A DNA stretch of 64,000 nt. It comes from Meconema thalassinum. Taxonomy: Eukaryota; Arthropoda; Insecta; Orthoptera; Tettigoniidae. Position numbers and translations under genes: made by a program. The stretch is taken from the NCBI GenBank assembly GCA_946902985.2, contig OX336389.2, forward strand, positions 278,487,527-278,551,526. The letters run 5' to 3'. Under the pieces are notes generated by a model. The model was not told the origin of the DNA. It saw only the letters and a list, made by a program, of their open reading frames with translations, and ran no database searches. Each line of letters begins with the position of its first letter. Within the stretch, counting starts at the first letter, position 1. Positions 35,726-46,218 of the stretch are shown in pieces.

Positions 35726-36706
35726 CTACTTTCCTCGTTCACTGTAATCTACCTGCTGGCTTTGTGCTAACACACGCATCTCCATCTCAGCTAAGTTTAC
35801 GTTACTAGAAACTCCTACTACTTTAGGAAGACTTTTCCTAATGTCCTGCTCTATTTCCACTATCCTACTTTCAACATTTACTCTAACCTGATTGTTCTCC
35901 TCTTTAACAACTTCCTGGACTCTACAATCCTGAGTACCTATTGTTTCCTCTACCTCCCATATTTCTACTCCTAACTGTTCTTGAAACATATTCTTCTCTC
36001 TCATTCTCTGATCTATCATCTCTTCCTCCAGAAACTCAACTCTCTCCTCTAACTGTTGATTAGGCATACAAAATTTGTCATGGCCTATTTCTACTTTCTG
36101 CTCTACTTCTGATCTCATTTCAGCTAATCTTTCCTCCTCCTGATTCTGTATTTCTAATCTACTCTCATCTTCATTCACTTCCTCCCTTTTCTGTTCTACC
36201 TCTCGCTCTTTCTCACATAAACTACTATTGACTATTTCTAGCTTCTTATCTTCTTCAGTTTCCTTGTCCAGCACTTGCCATCTTTGGTTAAATTCCACAT
36301 TCTGTTTTATTATAGGCTGTGATACTATTTTATTTTGCTCTAGTTCATATTTTGCTTCTTTGGTGCTCTGGGCTAGTTCCTGATTCCATTGATACATTTC
36401 ATGTTTTAATTCTTTAAAACTTTGATCTATTTTCTGACTTAATTTTTGATTGTTCGCGAGCATCTCTCCCATCATCTTGATTAACCTTTCTTCCAATGTA
36501 TCTGATTCTATATTTATGTTTTTGCCCTTTTCTAAGTCTTCCACGCCCCCCATCGTACTATTCTGTGATTCAACCGACTTGTCTACCTCGCCGAAACTCT
36601 GAACATTGTTACTCCCGCTAGCTAAGTCTTTCTCCACTACCTCTGCCTCGGTACCTTTAACTATGTTACTACTACGTAACGTCATCATCTCGTTCTCATC
36701 TCCCAT
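35726..36706 (-). CDS. Coiled-coil, gag-like ORF of non-autonomous LTR element
   Basis: This 326-residue protein starts at ATG 36706-36704, about 125 bases inside the 5' LTR, the normal gag position. It is extremely rich in Glu, Gln, Lys and Asn. Heptad-like leucine/methionine spacing across about residues 70-290 (for example LIKMMGEMLANNQKLSQKI and LEERVEFLEEEMIDQRM) suggests a long coiled coil. It has no CCHC knuckle, protease or membrane segment. Position and uniqueness suggest a structural (gag-type) role; the sequence alone does not show that. It ends in UAG, followed immediately by AUG of the next ORF in the same frame. No homologue comes to mind. Confidence 0.7.
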   Translation of the reverse strand: MGDENEMMTLRSSNIVKGTEAEVVEKDLASGSNNVQSFGEVDKSVESQNSTMGGVEDLEKGKNINIESDTLEERLIKMMGEMLANNQKLSQKIDQSFKELKHEMYQWNQELAQSTKEAKYELEQNKIVSQPIIKQNVEFNQRWQVLDKETEEDKKLEIVNSSLCEKEREVEQKREEVNEDESRLEIQNQEEERLAEMRSEVEQKVEIGHDKFCMPNQQLEERVEFLEEEMIDQRMREKNMFQEQLGVEIWEVEETIGTQDCRVQEVVKEENNQVRVNVESRIVEIEQDIRKSLPKVVGVSSNVNLAEMEMRVLAQSQQVDYSERGK

Positions 36707-36805
36707 GATTCACTTTACATATACTTTATTATTATTAAAAACAATTAATTTTATTTCCAAATGCAATTTACTAATTTTATTTATTTCTTTAAGGTGTTTT
36801 ATAGC

Positions 36806-36830
36806 TTTCGAGCTCCACGTTGAAGTGCCA
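36806..36830 (-). promoter_or_regulatory. tRNA-Lys-like primer binding site
   Basis: Three bases inside the 5' LTR edge (36834) the minus strand reads TGGCACTTCAACGTGGAGCT. The complement, TTCGAGCTCCACGTTG...GCCA, resembles the 3' end of animal tRNA-Lys(CUU) (TTCGAGCCCCACGTTGGGCG) with a few differences, including a one-base length change near the acceptor end. Confidence 0.65.
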
Positions 36831-36833
36831 TGT

Positions 36834-38228
36834 TGTAACGTTTCGCGGCTAGTGCACAGCTTGGCCCATGCTTGGGTGACATGTTGTAACGTTTCATAGC
36901 TCGTGATATAAAATGAGTGCAGTAAATAGCTCGGTTAATAGGGCGCCAATCTCCAACAGACAGTTGTGAGATAAATTTATACTTATTAAATTGAGATTCT
37001 TTACTTTCGGGGGAGGGGCAACAGAGGCTCGCTGCAAAACACCTTATTCTATTATCTTGACCTCTGGGAAGTCTAGCATGGGGTAAATATTGACTGAAAG
37101 TCATAGAAGTTAAAAATAATTTATTAAGAACACAGGATGAAATGAATGACGTCTTGCGACCTTTCAAACAGATAAAATAAAAGGGGAAGTTATTTCTTTA
37201 AATTACTGAAGTTAATAGTATTTACGCCCGACTTGCAATTGACAAATATGCATGAGCTCACCGGGTTGTAGATCTTCCTGGGCGATGTTGGCGGAGGTAT
37301 CTCGTTCCTGAAGTAGACATCTCGCGTGGTCTTCCATGGTCCCAAGTACCAATCCTACCTGATCAAGCTGTCTGCCCACTAATTGCACAGATACTGTTGC
37401 CTAGCTGAGTGAATGGAATGGTTTCACTCGTCTTCGATATTCAGCGCAATGCTGGAAATATCCTAGCTAGATCACCACTGAGTTTACTAGTTGAACTTTA
37501 TGAACTTTGGTAGTTGAATCTCAACAAGTGAGGTCCAAGTTTAGAATTTGGAGTGCTTTCAAGTGAAAACATAATAATATTCTTCCTCTCCATACAGCTC
37601 TGTCCCGGCTTATATATGGCAATTATATCTCCCACCAGCAGTAGGGGATCTGCCAATTGCAATATCAAAGTATTGTCTACAGAAAGTGACGCTCCTTCCT
37701 TATTGGCCGAAGTAAGTCCTTTATCATGCACCAAGTGGCTATATTGGGGTGAAGGTCTCTCCCCCAATGACACACTTCCATTTTGGTGTCATGTAGCGGT
37801 ATCTTCCTTAAAAATCACAAGGTTGCAGTTTTCTCGTCGTAAAACAATTTATTCTAAAAAGCTGTAGGGTCCATTGTTCCGACATCTTTTAGAATTAGCC
37901 TGTTGGCTACCGAGGGTCACTCCTGGTTGTGGCTCCCTTTCCACTCTTCCTGCCTCTTCATAAGCGGTTTTATGACGGTTCAAGCGGTATCTATTGTCAG
38001 TTGTTAGTTCCACAAGTGAGCTCAAGAAATATATTTATTGGGGGAGGGGTTGTAAATTTACGGTTTGAAATCTCGGGTGACGTCTAATTACAAGAATGGA
38101 TGAAAATGAACATATGATTTTATACTACCCTTAAACACAATAAATATATACATGCACTATCGTTGCAATTGCACATCAATATAGTACTCTTAGTTCAATT
38201 GTTTTGGGTGTGGTGTACAAACACCACA
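36834..38228 (-). repeat. 5' LTR of the non-autonomous element
   Basis: This 1395-bp LTR appears identical to 31896-33290 on side-by-side reading. On the minus strand it opens TGTGGTGTTTGTACACCAC, a 7-bp-stem hairpin. CAAT follows at 38229-38232, matching the bases before the other LTR. Confidence 0.92.
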
Positions 38229-38880
38229 CAATCACCATTCTCTTTAGTAACGAAGTAAGGAACCTTGGATTAATCTTAACTGAAACTCTCCACTGGTCAC
38301 CACATATAGGAAATACACGTAAAATTATGTATGCTTCCCTTCACCCACTCGTGTGCCATAAGAACATTTTCCCACTAGACATTAAGATTAAAATCATCCA
38401 GACACTAATACTACCAATTCTAGACTACTGTGACATCTTTCTCGTCGACGCGACTCATGGACAAACAATGAATCTCCAACATGTATTGAACTCTTGTATT
38501 CGGTTGGCTTTTAATCTAAGATACGATGCCCACATAACCCCAAGCTACCGTACTCTTTCTTGGCTTAAACCTGATGAACGCCGTAAATCTCACTTGTTGA
38601 CATCGATCTATCGATTTCTGCATGAAAACACCCCCACGTACCTGTCATCAAAATTTAGTTACTTTTCCTCATATCATAACCGAAGCACTCGATCTGGCAC
38701 TTCCCTCGGCATCCCCCTCTATCACTCATCTACAGTATGTTCAACCGCTCTTTTGCTGTAGCTGGGTCTCGACTATGGAATTCAACTCCTGCCGATATCA
38801 GAAAGTCTATAACAATAAAGAAATTTAAGGACGCATGCCTAGATTACCTGTTGGATACTGCTGATTGCCCCTTGTGACTG
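38229..38880 (+). pseudogene. Jockey-like LINE RT fragment, right half
   Basis: The frame broken at 31895 resumes here with EVRNLGLILTETLHWSPHI, then IQTLILPILDYCDI, LNSCIRLAFNLR and TPSYRTLSWLKPDERRKSHL, the C-terminal region of Jockey-type RT proteins. The apparent start at 38204 lies inside the LTR and is not real. A frameshift near 38735 moves coding to another frame, which continues AVAGSRLWNSTPADIRKS and KKFKDACLDYLLDTADCPL to a stop at 38875. A short 3' UTR and an ATT-rich tail follow. Confidence 0.85.
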
Positions 38881-38944
38881 GTGATGGATGATAGGACTTA
38901 GCTAGGATTATATTTAGGATGTTATAGAAAGGTATGTGACATTG

Positions 38945-38990
38945 TGATTATTATTATAATTATTATTATTATTATTATATCATTATTATT
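38945..38990 (+). repeat. (ATT)n-rich tail of Jockey-like LINE
   Basis: ATT/ATA-rich simple repeat follows the LINE 3' UTR. More AT-rich DNA continues to about 39070. Confidence 0.6.
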
Positions 38991-39070
38991 CATATACCTT
39001 TTCATTAATATTAGTATTAACATTATTAGTTTACTTCATATTTATCATCATATTATATATATTTGTATTT

Positions 39071-40540
39071 CAAAAATTGTCTCATATGTAGGCCTACTGG
39101 TACCATACAGCGTGTTAAGTGTAAGAGAGGGCCATGAGCCCTAACTTCGCCACTACTGAAGAGATTTCTTCAATTGAATACATCTTAGGTATTTTGTTGT
39201 ATGTCGAAAATTTCTGCTCACTAAAACAGAGGGATTTCATTGATGATTCAGTCACTATGGTGCAATTGTTGTTGTTAGTTCATTAACTATCATTTCCCAT
39301 CGTTAACGGGTTCATAGAGTAAAGGAAGTATATGGTCAGCCTTTAGGTCATATCTTCGTCACCGAAGTTGTTGATTCATTCAAGGCACTGGTTCCCAAAC
39401 AGTGGTCCGAGAGAGCCTCGAGAGTGGTCCGCGGGACAAGATGGTCCGGCAGTATATATAAAAATGTTACCAATAAATGGAGAATTTGAAAGTGTTGTGC
39501 GTTGAAGGAGAATGGTCCGAATGATGACTATCAGTAGTTGAATTAAAATAGGCCTAGGCTATCTTTTAAAATAGTCATTAATAAAATATAACACAACATA
39601 ACTTTCATAACTAACTAGAAGACGGAGCATTCATTTCAACAATCCCATAACACTTCTTTCCATACATTTGGTGTTTGTATTTCATTTTTATAACAACTGT
39701 AATTGAGGTCGCCTTCAACTTGTCATACATGAATCATTGTTTGGAGTGGTGATTTTTAGCATTTTGAAATTAGAAATTTAGCAATTTGGTTTGAACATTT
39801 AGCATTTTGTAGCTTTTATGCACTTGAAATTTAGCATTTTATAGCATTTTATAGCATTTTAAAGAAAGAAACCCACAAATTTAGGTTAATCTAGCAATTG
39901 AGTATATTGAAATGAATATAACGTGAAATTAAAATGACACTTGTAAAAGGTTAGTCAAATAGTGAGATAAAAGATGTATTTATTTTAAATTAGTTAGGTT
40001 AAATTAACACAGAAGAAAATATTGTTAGAAGTTAAAATATTACACAGAAATGTATGCTGATGCGAAATCAGAATAATACAGAGAAAATACACAAAATTAA
40101 CTCAAGCCTTGCTTCCAAATCCACCAAAGTGGGTAAGTGCATGCAAGTTCTTGAATTATTAACATTGTTGAACGAAATCTTGGAGCTGTTTAATAGACAT
40201 TTTCGGTCTCAATCACTTGTTGACTTGACCTACGCGAAGGGAAAGAAAGCGATGGATGGATGGGAAAAATGTGCAGGAGGAATTACTTTCCGCATTCCAG
40301 ACTGGTGGTCAAGCTGTCATAAACATTTCAAGAGTGCAGAGACTCCTCATTTGAAATTTCCATACGAAAAGAATGAATAAAAAACTTACAGTCAGTCTGA
40401 AAGACTAGACGTTATATCATTTCAAATGACGCATGCTACAAATGCTACACATGTTAGAAAGGCTCAGGAGGGCTTCTCACTTCACTCGTAGCCCCAGGAC
40501 TCTTTCAACAGACTCCATTACCCATTAACTCACTCTTCCC
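39071..40540. other. Non-coding DNA with a hAT-like terminal sequence near 39385
   Basis: CACTGGTTCCCAAACAGTGG at 39385-39404 begins a stretch with repeated TGGTCCG motifs (to about 39520). CA-TGGTTCCCAAAC ends are typical of hAT-superfamily transposons, but no matching opposite end was found. At 39745-39860 several ATTTAGCATTTT units form a short degenerate repeat. A 108-codon frame at 40054-40380 has no recognisable motif. Confidence 0.35.
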
Positions 40541-40548
40541 GCGCGGGC

Positions 40549-41330
40549 ACCTCTTTAAGGGTCACCCTGTATTTGAGTCTGACATCTTTTACAACTCTTT
40601 AAGAGTCACCCATTATTTGAATCTGATATCTTGCAAACCTCTTTAAGGGACACCTGTATTTGATTGAATCTAACATACTGTACACCTCGTTAAGTATCAC
40701 CCTGTATTTTGCTCTGACATCCTGCACACCTCTTTAGGAGTCACCCTGTATTCTTGTCTGACATCTTGTGCACCTCTTTAGGAGTCACCCTGTATTCTTC
40801 TCTGCCATCTTGAACACCTCTTTAAGAGTCACCTTGTATTCTTATGTGGCGTCTTGTATATCTCTTTAGGAGTCACCCTGCATTCTTATCTGGCATCTTG
40901 TACTGTATTTTGCTCTGACATCCTGCACACCTCTTTAGGAGGCACCCTGTATTCTTATCTGGCATCTTGTATATCTCTTTAGGAGTCACCCTGTATTCTT
41001 ATCTGGCATCTTGTACTGTATTTTTCTCTGACATTCTACACACCTCTTTAGGAGGTACCCTGTATTCTTATCTGGCATCTTGTATATCTCTTTAGAAGTC
41101 ACCTTGTATTATTGTCTGACATCTTGTACACCTCTTTAGGAGTCACCCTGTATTCTTCCCTGCCATCTTGTGCACCTCTTTAGGAGACACCCTGTATTCT
41201 TCCCTGCCATCTTGTACACCTCTGTAAGGGTCACCTTGTATTCTTATATGGCGTCTTGTATATCTCTTTAGGAGTCACCCTGTATTCTTATCTGGCATCT
41301 TGTACACGTCTTTAGGAGTCACCCCATATC
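40549..41330 (+). repeat. 44-bp tandem array, about 17-18 copies
   Basis: The unit reads roughly CACCTCTTTAGGAGTCACCC, then TGTATTCTTATCTGGCATCT and TGTA, and repeats with substitutions and a few length variants. GAACTCTTT-type drift is greatest at the left end, where units are most diverged. It does not code. CCAGGACTCTTTCAACAGAC occurs on both sides (from about 40495 and from 41371), so the array may sit inside a duplicated segment. Confidence 0.88.
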
Positions 41331-41370
41331 CTTTTCGCTTCGCTCGAAGCCCCAGGTCGCTCGACGCCCC

Positions 41371-41600
41371 AGGACTCTTTCAACAGACTCCATTAACCAA
41401 TAACTTAGGCTTCCCGCGTGGCTGCATGACGTTACGCACTCGCCGTCCTTTACCCACCATTATTAACTTAGGCTTCCCGCGCGGCTGCATGACGTCAAAG
41501 TCTCCGTCTCCGTAACGCAACCGTCCCCGTCCCGCGTAACGTTAGACCCAAAGCATAACGACGAAGTCGACAAGATCATTTGAAATGATAAAAACGTTAT
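41371..41600 (+). repeat. Flanking repeat with short internal duplication and inverted relative at 47265-47345
   Basis: AACTTAGGCTTCCCGCG-GGCTGCATGACGT is present twice (from about 41402 and 41464). The stretch 41520-41600, with CGACGAAGTCGACAAGATCA, is found in reverse complement at about 47265-47345. Family unknown. Confidence 0.6.
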
Positions 41601-41949
41601 GTATAAAACGTGGATTTCGTATTTATGTAGGATTTTGGTATAATTTTCGATTTTGAGTCAATTTCGTAATTAGACGCTTTCTCAAACCACATTAAAAAGA
41701 GGTTTACAGATCGCGAAAAGTTAAAATACAATAGTGCACACCTTATTAGCATTTTTCGCATTATCGCGTTTGCGAAAAATCACCACCCCTAATGATCTTG
41801 TTGAGAGCACACACAACCTCCAAGAACGAATCTTGGAACTAAATGCCAGCCAGAACTTGCATGTTGCAGCGAGGCAGGCCATCAGGCTCCGGAGCACATG
41901 CATGTTACGGAGCACTTGACTCTCTCCCCCTCACTCAGCTTGGCAAGAA

Positions 41950-42233
41950 TTGGTGAATTGAATATTCGCAATTATTTTAAAACACGGATGACAGAATCAA
42001 GTAGGCTAAGTTGGAACTCAATGGATAATGCGTAACGTGCATCGTGTTTCAAGCCAACAAACTTGTCATGATATTTCAGTTTTAGTAAAAGCTGAAATAT
42101 AACTTCTGTGAAATGAACAATCGCAATTATCGTATCTTAATACACAGACGACAGGGCCATGTAAGTTGGGACTCAATGGATAATGCGTAATGTGCATAGT
42201 GTGTCAAGCCAACAAACGTCATCGTAACACAAT
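41950..42233 (+). repeat. Tandem duplication of about 160 bp, interrupted by a SINE
   Basis: Two units share TCGCAATTAT, GACTCAATGGATAATGCGTA and GTCAAGCCAACAAAC (first from about 41953, second from about 42118). The second unit's TGATATTTCAG...AGTAAAAG continuation lies after the SINE, at 42586-42612. Confidence 0.7.
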
Positions 42234-42243
42234 TACTTGTGAT

Positions 42244-42578
42244 TTTTGTTTTTGTTTTTTAGCGTATGGCTTTTTGTGCCGGGAGTGTCCGAGGACATGT
42301 TCGGCTCGCCAGTTTTGTAGCTGCTTCGAGACGGACACCCAATGGGTGAGCTACAAGTACCGTTGGGAATGAAAGTTGGAATGTAGGGACGAGGAGTTGG
42401 AAGGTAGCGGCTGTGGCCTATAGTTAGGGACCAACCCCGGCATTTGCCTGGAAGGAAGATGGGAAACCACAGAAGACCATCTTCAAGGTTGCCGGCGGGG
42501 GGATTCGAACCTACTCGCCTCCCGGATGTGAGTGACTGCCATCAGTCATGCCGTAACGACCACGGCTAACTCACCCGG
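42244..42578 (-). repeat. Full-length tRNA-headed SINE (family B type), reverse orientation
   Basis: A perfect 10-bp duplication TACTTGTGAT (42234-42243, 42579-42588) brackets this 335-bp SINE. On the minus strand the head opens ACCGGGTGAGTTAGCCGTGG and contains the B-box-like GGTTCGAATCC. The body has GAAGATGGTCTTCTGTGG and GGCAAATGCCGGGGTTGG. It ends in a CAAAAA-type tail at 42244-42262. Confidence 0.88.
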
Positions 42579-42616
42579 TACTTGTGATGATATTTCAGTA
42601 TTAGTAAAAGGTGAAA

Positions 42617-45121
42617 TCTCTATATATATAAAAATCAATGTACGAGATAGTATGTATGTGGGTGTGTATGTCTCCTATGCGTTCATACACCACCCATCCG
42701 ATTGCGCTGAAACTTGGGTGAGATGTTGATCACTCTCCAAGGAAGGTTTCTGGCTTAGTAAATCCATTTTACAATAGGCAGCGCACGAGTAGATTCAACA
42801 AATGAGCGACGACGCGCGATGTATTTCGACACAGTCCCGTATTTGTTCGTAAACCTTTCATCCGATTGCGATGAAACTTGGGTGAGAAGTTGTTTCCACT
42901 CCAGGGAAGGTTTATAACTTAGTAAATGCATATCACAGTAGATAGCGCACGAGTAGATTCAACAAATGAGTGACGACACGCAGAGCGTTTCAACAAAGTC
43001 CCGTATGCATTCATATACCATTCGTCCGATAGCTATGAAACTTGGGTTAGATGTTGTGTACACTTTTGGGAAGGCTTCTGGCTGAGTAAATCCACTTTAC
43101 AATAGGCAGCACACGTGTAGATTCAACAAATGAGCTACGACGCGTGAAGCGTTTCAACAAAGTCAAGTATGCGTTCATATACCATTCGTCCGATAGCGAT
43201 GAAGCTTGGGTGAGATATTGAGTACACTCGAAGGAAGGATTCTGGCTTAGCAAATATACTTTACAATAGGTAGCACACGAGTAGATTCAACAAATAAGCG
43301 ACGACGTGCGAAGCGTTTCAACAAAGTACCGTACGCGTTCATATAGGCCTACCATTCGTCCGATAGCGACGAAACTTGGTTGAGATGTGGTGCACAGTCC
43401 AGGGAAGGTTTTTGACTTAGAAAATCCATTGCACAATATGTAGCGCACGAGTAGATTCAACTAATGAGCGAAGGCACGCGAATCGCTTCAACAAAGTCCC
43501 GTATGCGTTCATATAGGCCTACTATTCATCCAATTGCGATGAAAGTTGGGTGAGTTGCTGTGCACACTGCAGGGAACGTTTCTAATTTAGTAAGTCCGTT
43601 GTATAATGAGTTGCGCACGAGTAGTTTCAACAAATGGGTGACGGCGCACAAACCGTTTCAACAAAGTTCCATCTGCGTTCATATACCATTCATCCGATTG
43701 TGATGAAACTAGGGTGAGTTGTTGTGCACACTGCAGGGAAGGTTTCTGACTTAGTAAATCCATTGTACAATTGGTAGCGCGCGAGTTGATTCAACAAATG
43801 AGTGACGGCGCGCGAATTGTTTAAACAAAATCCCGTAAGCGTCCATATGCCATTCATCCGATTGCGATGAAACTTTGATGATTTGCTGTGTACACGCCAG
43901 GGAAGGTTTTCGACTTAGTAAATCCATTTTACAATAGGTAGCGCACGAGTAGATGCAACAAATGAGTGACGACGCGTGAAGTATTTCAGCAAAGTTCCAT
44001 CTGCGTTCATATACCATTCATCCGATTGTGATGAAACTGGTGAGTTGTTGCGCACTCTCCCACAAATGTTTCAAAATTAGTAAATCCATTTTATGATAGC
44101 TTAGAGGCAGTTAACGGAAATTGAAGAAAAAATTGTGTATCCAAAAGCACTTCAAGAAACCAAATTACAATGCCAACACTTTCTTTGATTGGCATTGCAA
44201 CGCATGCCGGGTACAGCTTGTTTCCTCCATAAAATTACAGTATCTCTAGTTAGTATAAAACTAAGTCCCCGATTCTTGGATGTCACGGGTAATCTCGAGA
44301 ACCACTGGATGGAATTTGATGCGGTTTTCACCATTCTGTAAAGGATATTTTGAGGAAGGCTTCTGTAGAAAATAATTTATAATCAAAGGAAGCCAAGCAG
44401 TAACGATATCAGTGAAAAAGTCGATAAATAACCTGGCGTCCGTGCGCATTGTAAGCTTACGCTGGGCAAACCGTTAAACATATCTAGATACTATGATTGT
44501 AAGAATTGTTCAGCATGAACATTTCTACAAAAACAAAAACAAAAAACAAAAAAACGCGAGTGCATATCTCTATCTTCAATACATCACCCACAATAAGTGT
44601 TTTTACGTTTTCATTTCTACCAACAATCTCCATTCAATTACTGAGGCGACAGTTTATGAGCTAGCTAGGGGCGAGCCTATCACCTCAGTTACAGCCTAAC
44701 TAGCAGGCGAGTCTATTATCCCAGATACAGCCAGCAGCAAACTGTCGAGTCGTGTTGAGTTAAGACTTCAGAGAAGAGTGGTTGTGTTTGGAGTTTCCCT
44801 GGAAGTGCAGCTCGGGTTTTTTTCATTTTGCCTGTGAGCTGTTCGTTCCGAAAAATTCACAGTCAAGTTATGATTTGACAGAAGGGGGATTTGTGTTTCA
44901 TGCACCTCACCATTCTTAAATTACGTCTGAGAAGAATTCGTTACAAATGCATCTCCATGATAATATAATTAATTAATAGACCAGTCAGTGATTTTAACAC
45001 ATCATGCAGAGACGCAAAACGGATAGGCCTATAGGTCGTGGATCACTGACATTGAAACTAAAGCGCTTATCACGTAATGCATTCATAACTGTTCCCGGGT
45101 GAAGCTGGGGCGGGTTGCTAG
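42617..45121 (+). mobile_element. Non-autonomous Helitron
   Basis: The element starts TCTCTATATATATAAAAATC at 42617, preceded by A. It ends CTAG at 45118-45121, followed by T, the A|T insertion preference of Helitrons. Eleven bases before the end is a small hairpin, CCCGG-GTGAAG-CTGGG (with one G-T pair). No Rep-helicase frame is present. The interior carries a tandem array (42655-44060) and a unique region (44110-45100), part of which is repeated at about 47398-47755. No target duplication or terminal inverted repeat is seen, as expected. Confidence 0.8.
42655..44060 (+). repeat. ~163-bp tandem array inside the Helitron, about nine copies
   Basis: Units share CCATCCGATTGCGATGAAAC, GGGAAGGTTTCTGACTTAGT and ATTCAACAAATGAGCGACGA blocks. 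The last block recurs at about 42793, 42957, 43121, 43284, 43464, 43624, 43789 and 43953, giving spacings of mostly 160-165 bp. One unit is about 180 bp because of a small insert with ATAGGCCTA. Non-coding. Confidence 0.88.
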
Positions 45122-46208
45122 TAATATATAACGTGTTTAAATGTGATAAATAAACTTTCAGGGCAGAGAGCAGGGATTCAGGACTTTAATGTTGATTAAA
45201 AACAAACAAAGAATTGAGTTAGGTGCAAGCAGTGACTTGTTGTTGTTGCTGTTTCATTTTATGGGCTGGGACACCGTGTCCTTGGGTGTGTGTGGGAGTG
45301 GGAGAGATTTGTCTGATAACCTGTGTTATTGAAGTGGCTGCATTAGTGTGCGTATTTGTAATTTAGGTGAGGATTGGGGAGGAAACGGCCGTGGTCTTAC
45401 TTTAGGAATCGCAATAACCAATAACAGTAGCAGAACAATGCTCTTACCATTTCAATATGTCTACTGTTATAATAAATAACAATCATAACAATGAAACTCA
45501 CCTGAAATAACAAAAGAAGAACAGTAATAGCTTCAGTGCCGTTGTTACTCTATAAATGGCAGACATAAACAATCAACATATTGGTTTCTGCAGGCTGTCA
45601 ATGACAAACTAAAAAGAAAGAAGTGTACCTGCTGTTGCCGAAGGTCATTGGAAGCAGCGAGATGTCTCTAAGGAGAAACCACTATACAGATCGCACCAAA
45701 AGTAACACTCAAATGGTGGTTTCTCAACGTGACCACTGTGCTTCAAAGGGTTAAAAAGAAAGCGCCAAGAATCAGATGAAAGATCTTTTGAACACAGGAA
45801 ATTCTAACTCACTTTATTATGTAAAAGACAAAATATGAGATGCTTTATCATATTTCTCACAAATTCAGTGATAGTAGGTAACCTTAAAGCATGCTTCACT
45901 CTATACTCGGGTTGCGACTGAGATATGTGAGCCTCACTTCTCGTTTTGTGGCTAGCCCAACGCCATAACACATCAACCGTTGGCCCAGAGCGAAACACCT
46001 GGGTCCTGGATCCTGTCAGCCAATAATTATAAGCTAGTGGGCTCACTGTCAGTTGACAGGTCGTGCTTCGCCCGGCTGCTATGGCTATTACACATCACAT
46101 GACTCGCACGACAGTAAGCAAGGCCGTAGCATCGAAGAGATGATGAAACGATTTAAAAGCGGCCTTACAACAGACTTAATTGAAGAAAATATTAACAAAA
46201 TATAAACC
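45122..46208. other. Mostly anonymous DNA with a SINE fragment at 45240-45420
   Basis: At 45313-45410 the sequence TGTCTGATAACCTGTGTTAT and the GGCCGTGG block match SINE bodies at 12225-12540 and 46810-47115. The rest, to 46208, shows no recognisable feature; it is unique AT-rich sequence. Confidence 0.45.
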
Positions 46209-46218
46209 CATTGCTTTA

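Larger units (their letters stand above)
31896..38228 (-). mobile_element. Non-autonomous LTR retroelement with coiled-coil ORF and no pol
   Basis: Two 1395-bp direct repeats (31896-33290, 36834-38228) with TG...CA ends enclose 3.5 kb. The 4-bp duplication CAAT flanks the element (31892-31895, 38229-38232). A tRNA-Lys-like primer site next to the right LTR and a purine tract next to the left LTR set the orientation as minus. The only substantial frames are a 326-codon coiled-coil ORF and a 100-codon ORF in the same frame after a UAG. No RT, protease, RNase H or integrase was seen in any frame. I noticed no difference between the LTRs, so the insertion is recent. It splits a Jockey-like LINE and resembles gag-only (TR-GAG-like) elements in layout. 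Confidence 0.9.

Noticed and set aside
40054..40380. 108-codon frame as a host gene
   Set aside because: No motif, homologue or exon signal was recognised, and it is surrounded by repeat DNA. It cannot be supported.
40549..41330. CRISPR-like array with 44-bp period
   Set aside because: The whole unit is repeated with gradual divergence and there are no spacer sequences.
42655..44060. CRISPR-like array
   Set aside because: Units are ~163 bp with no unique spacers, and they sit inside a Helitron in a eukaryotic context. It is an ordinary tandem repeat.
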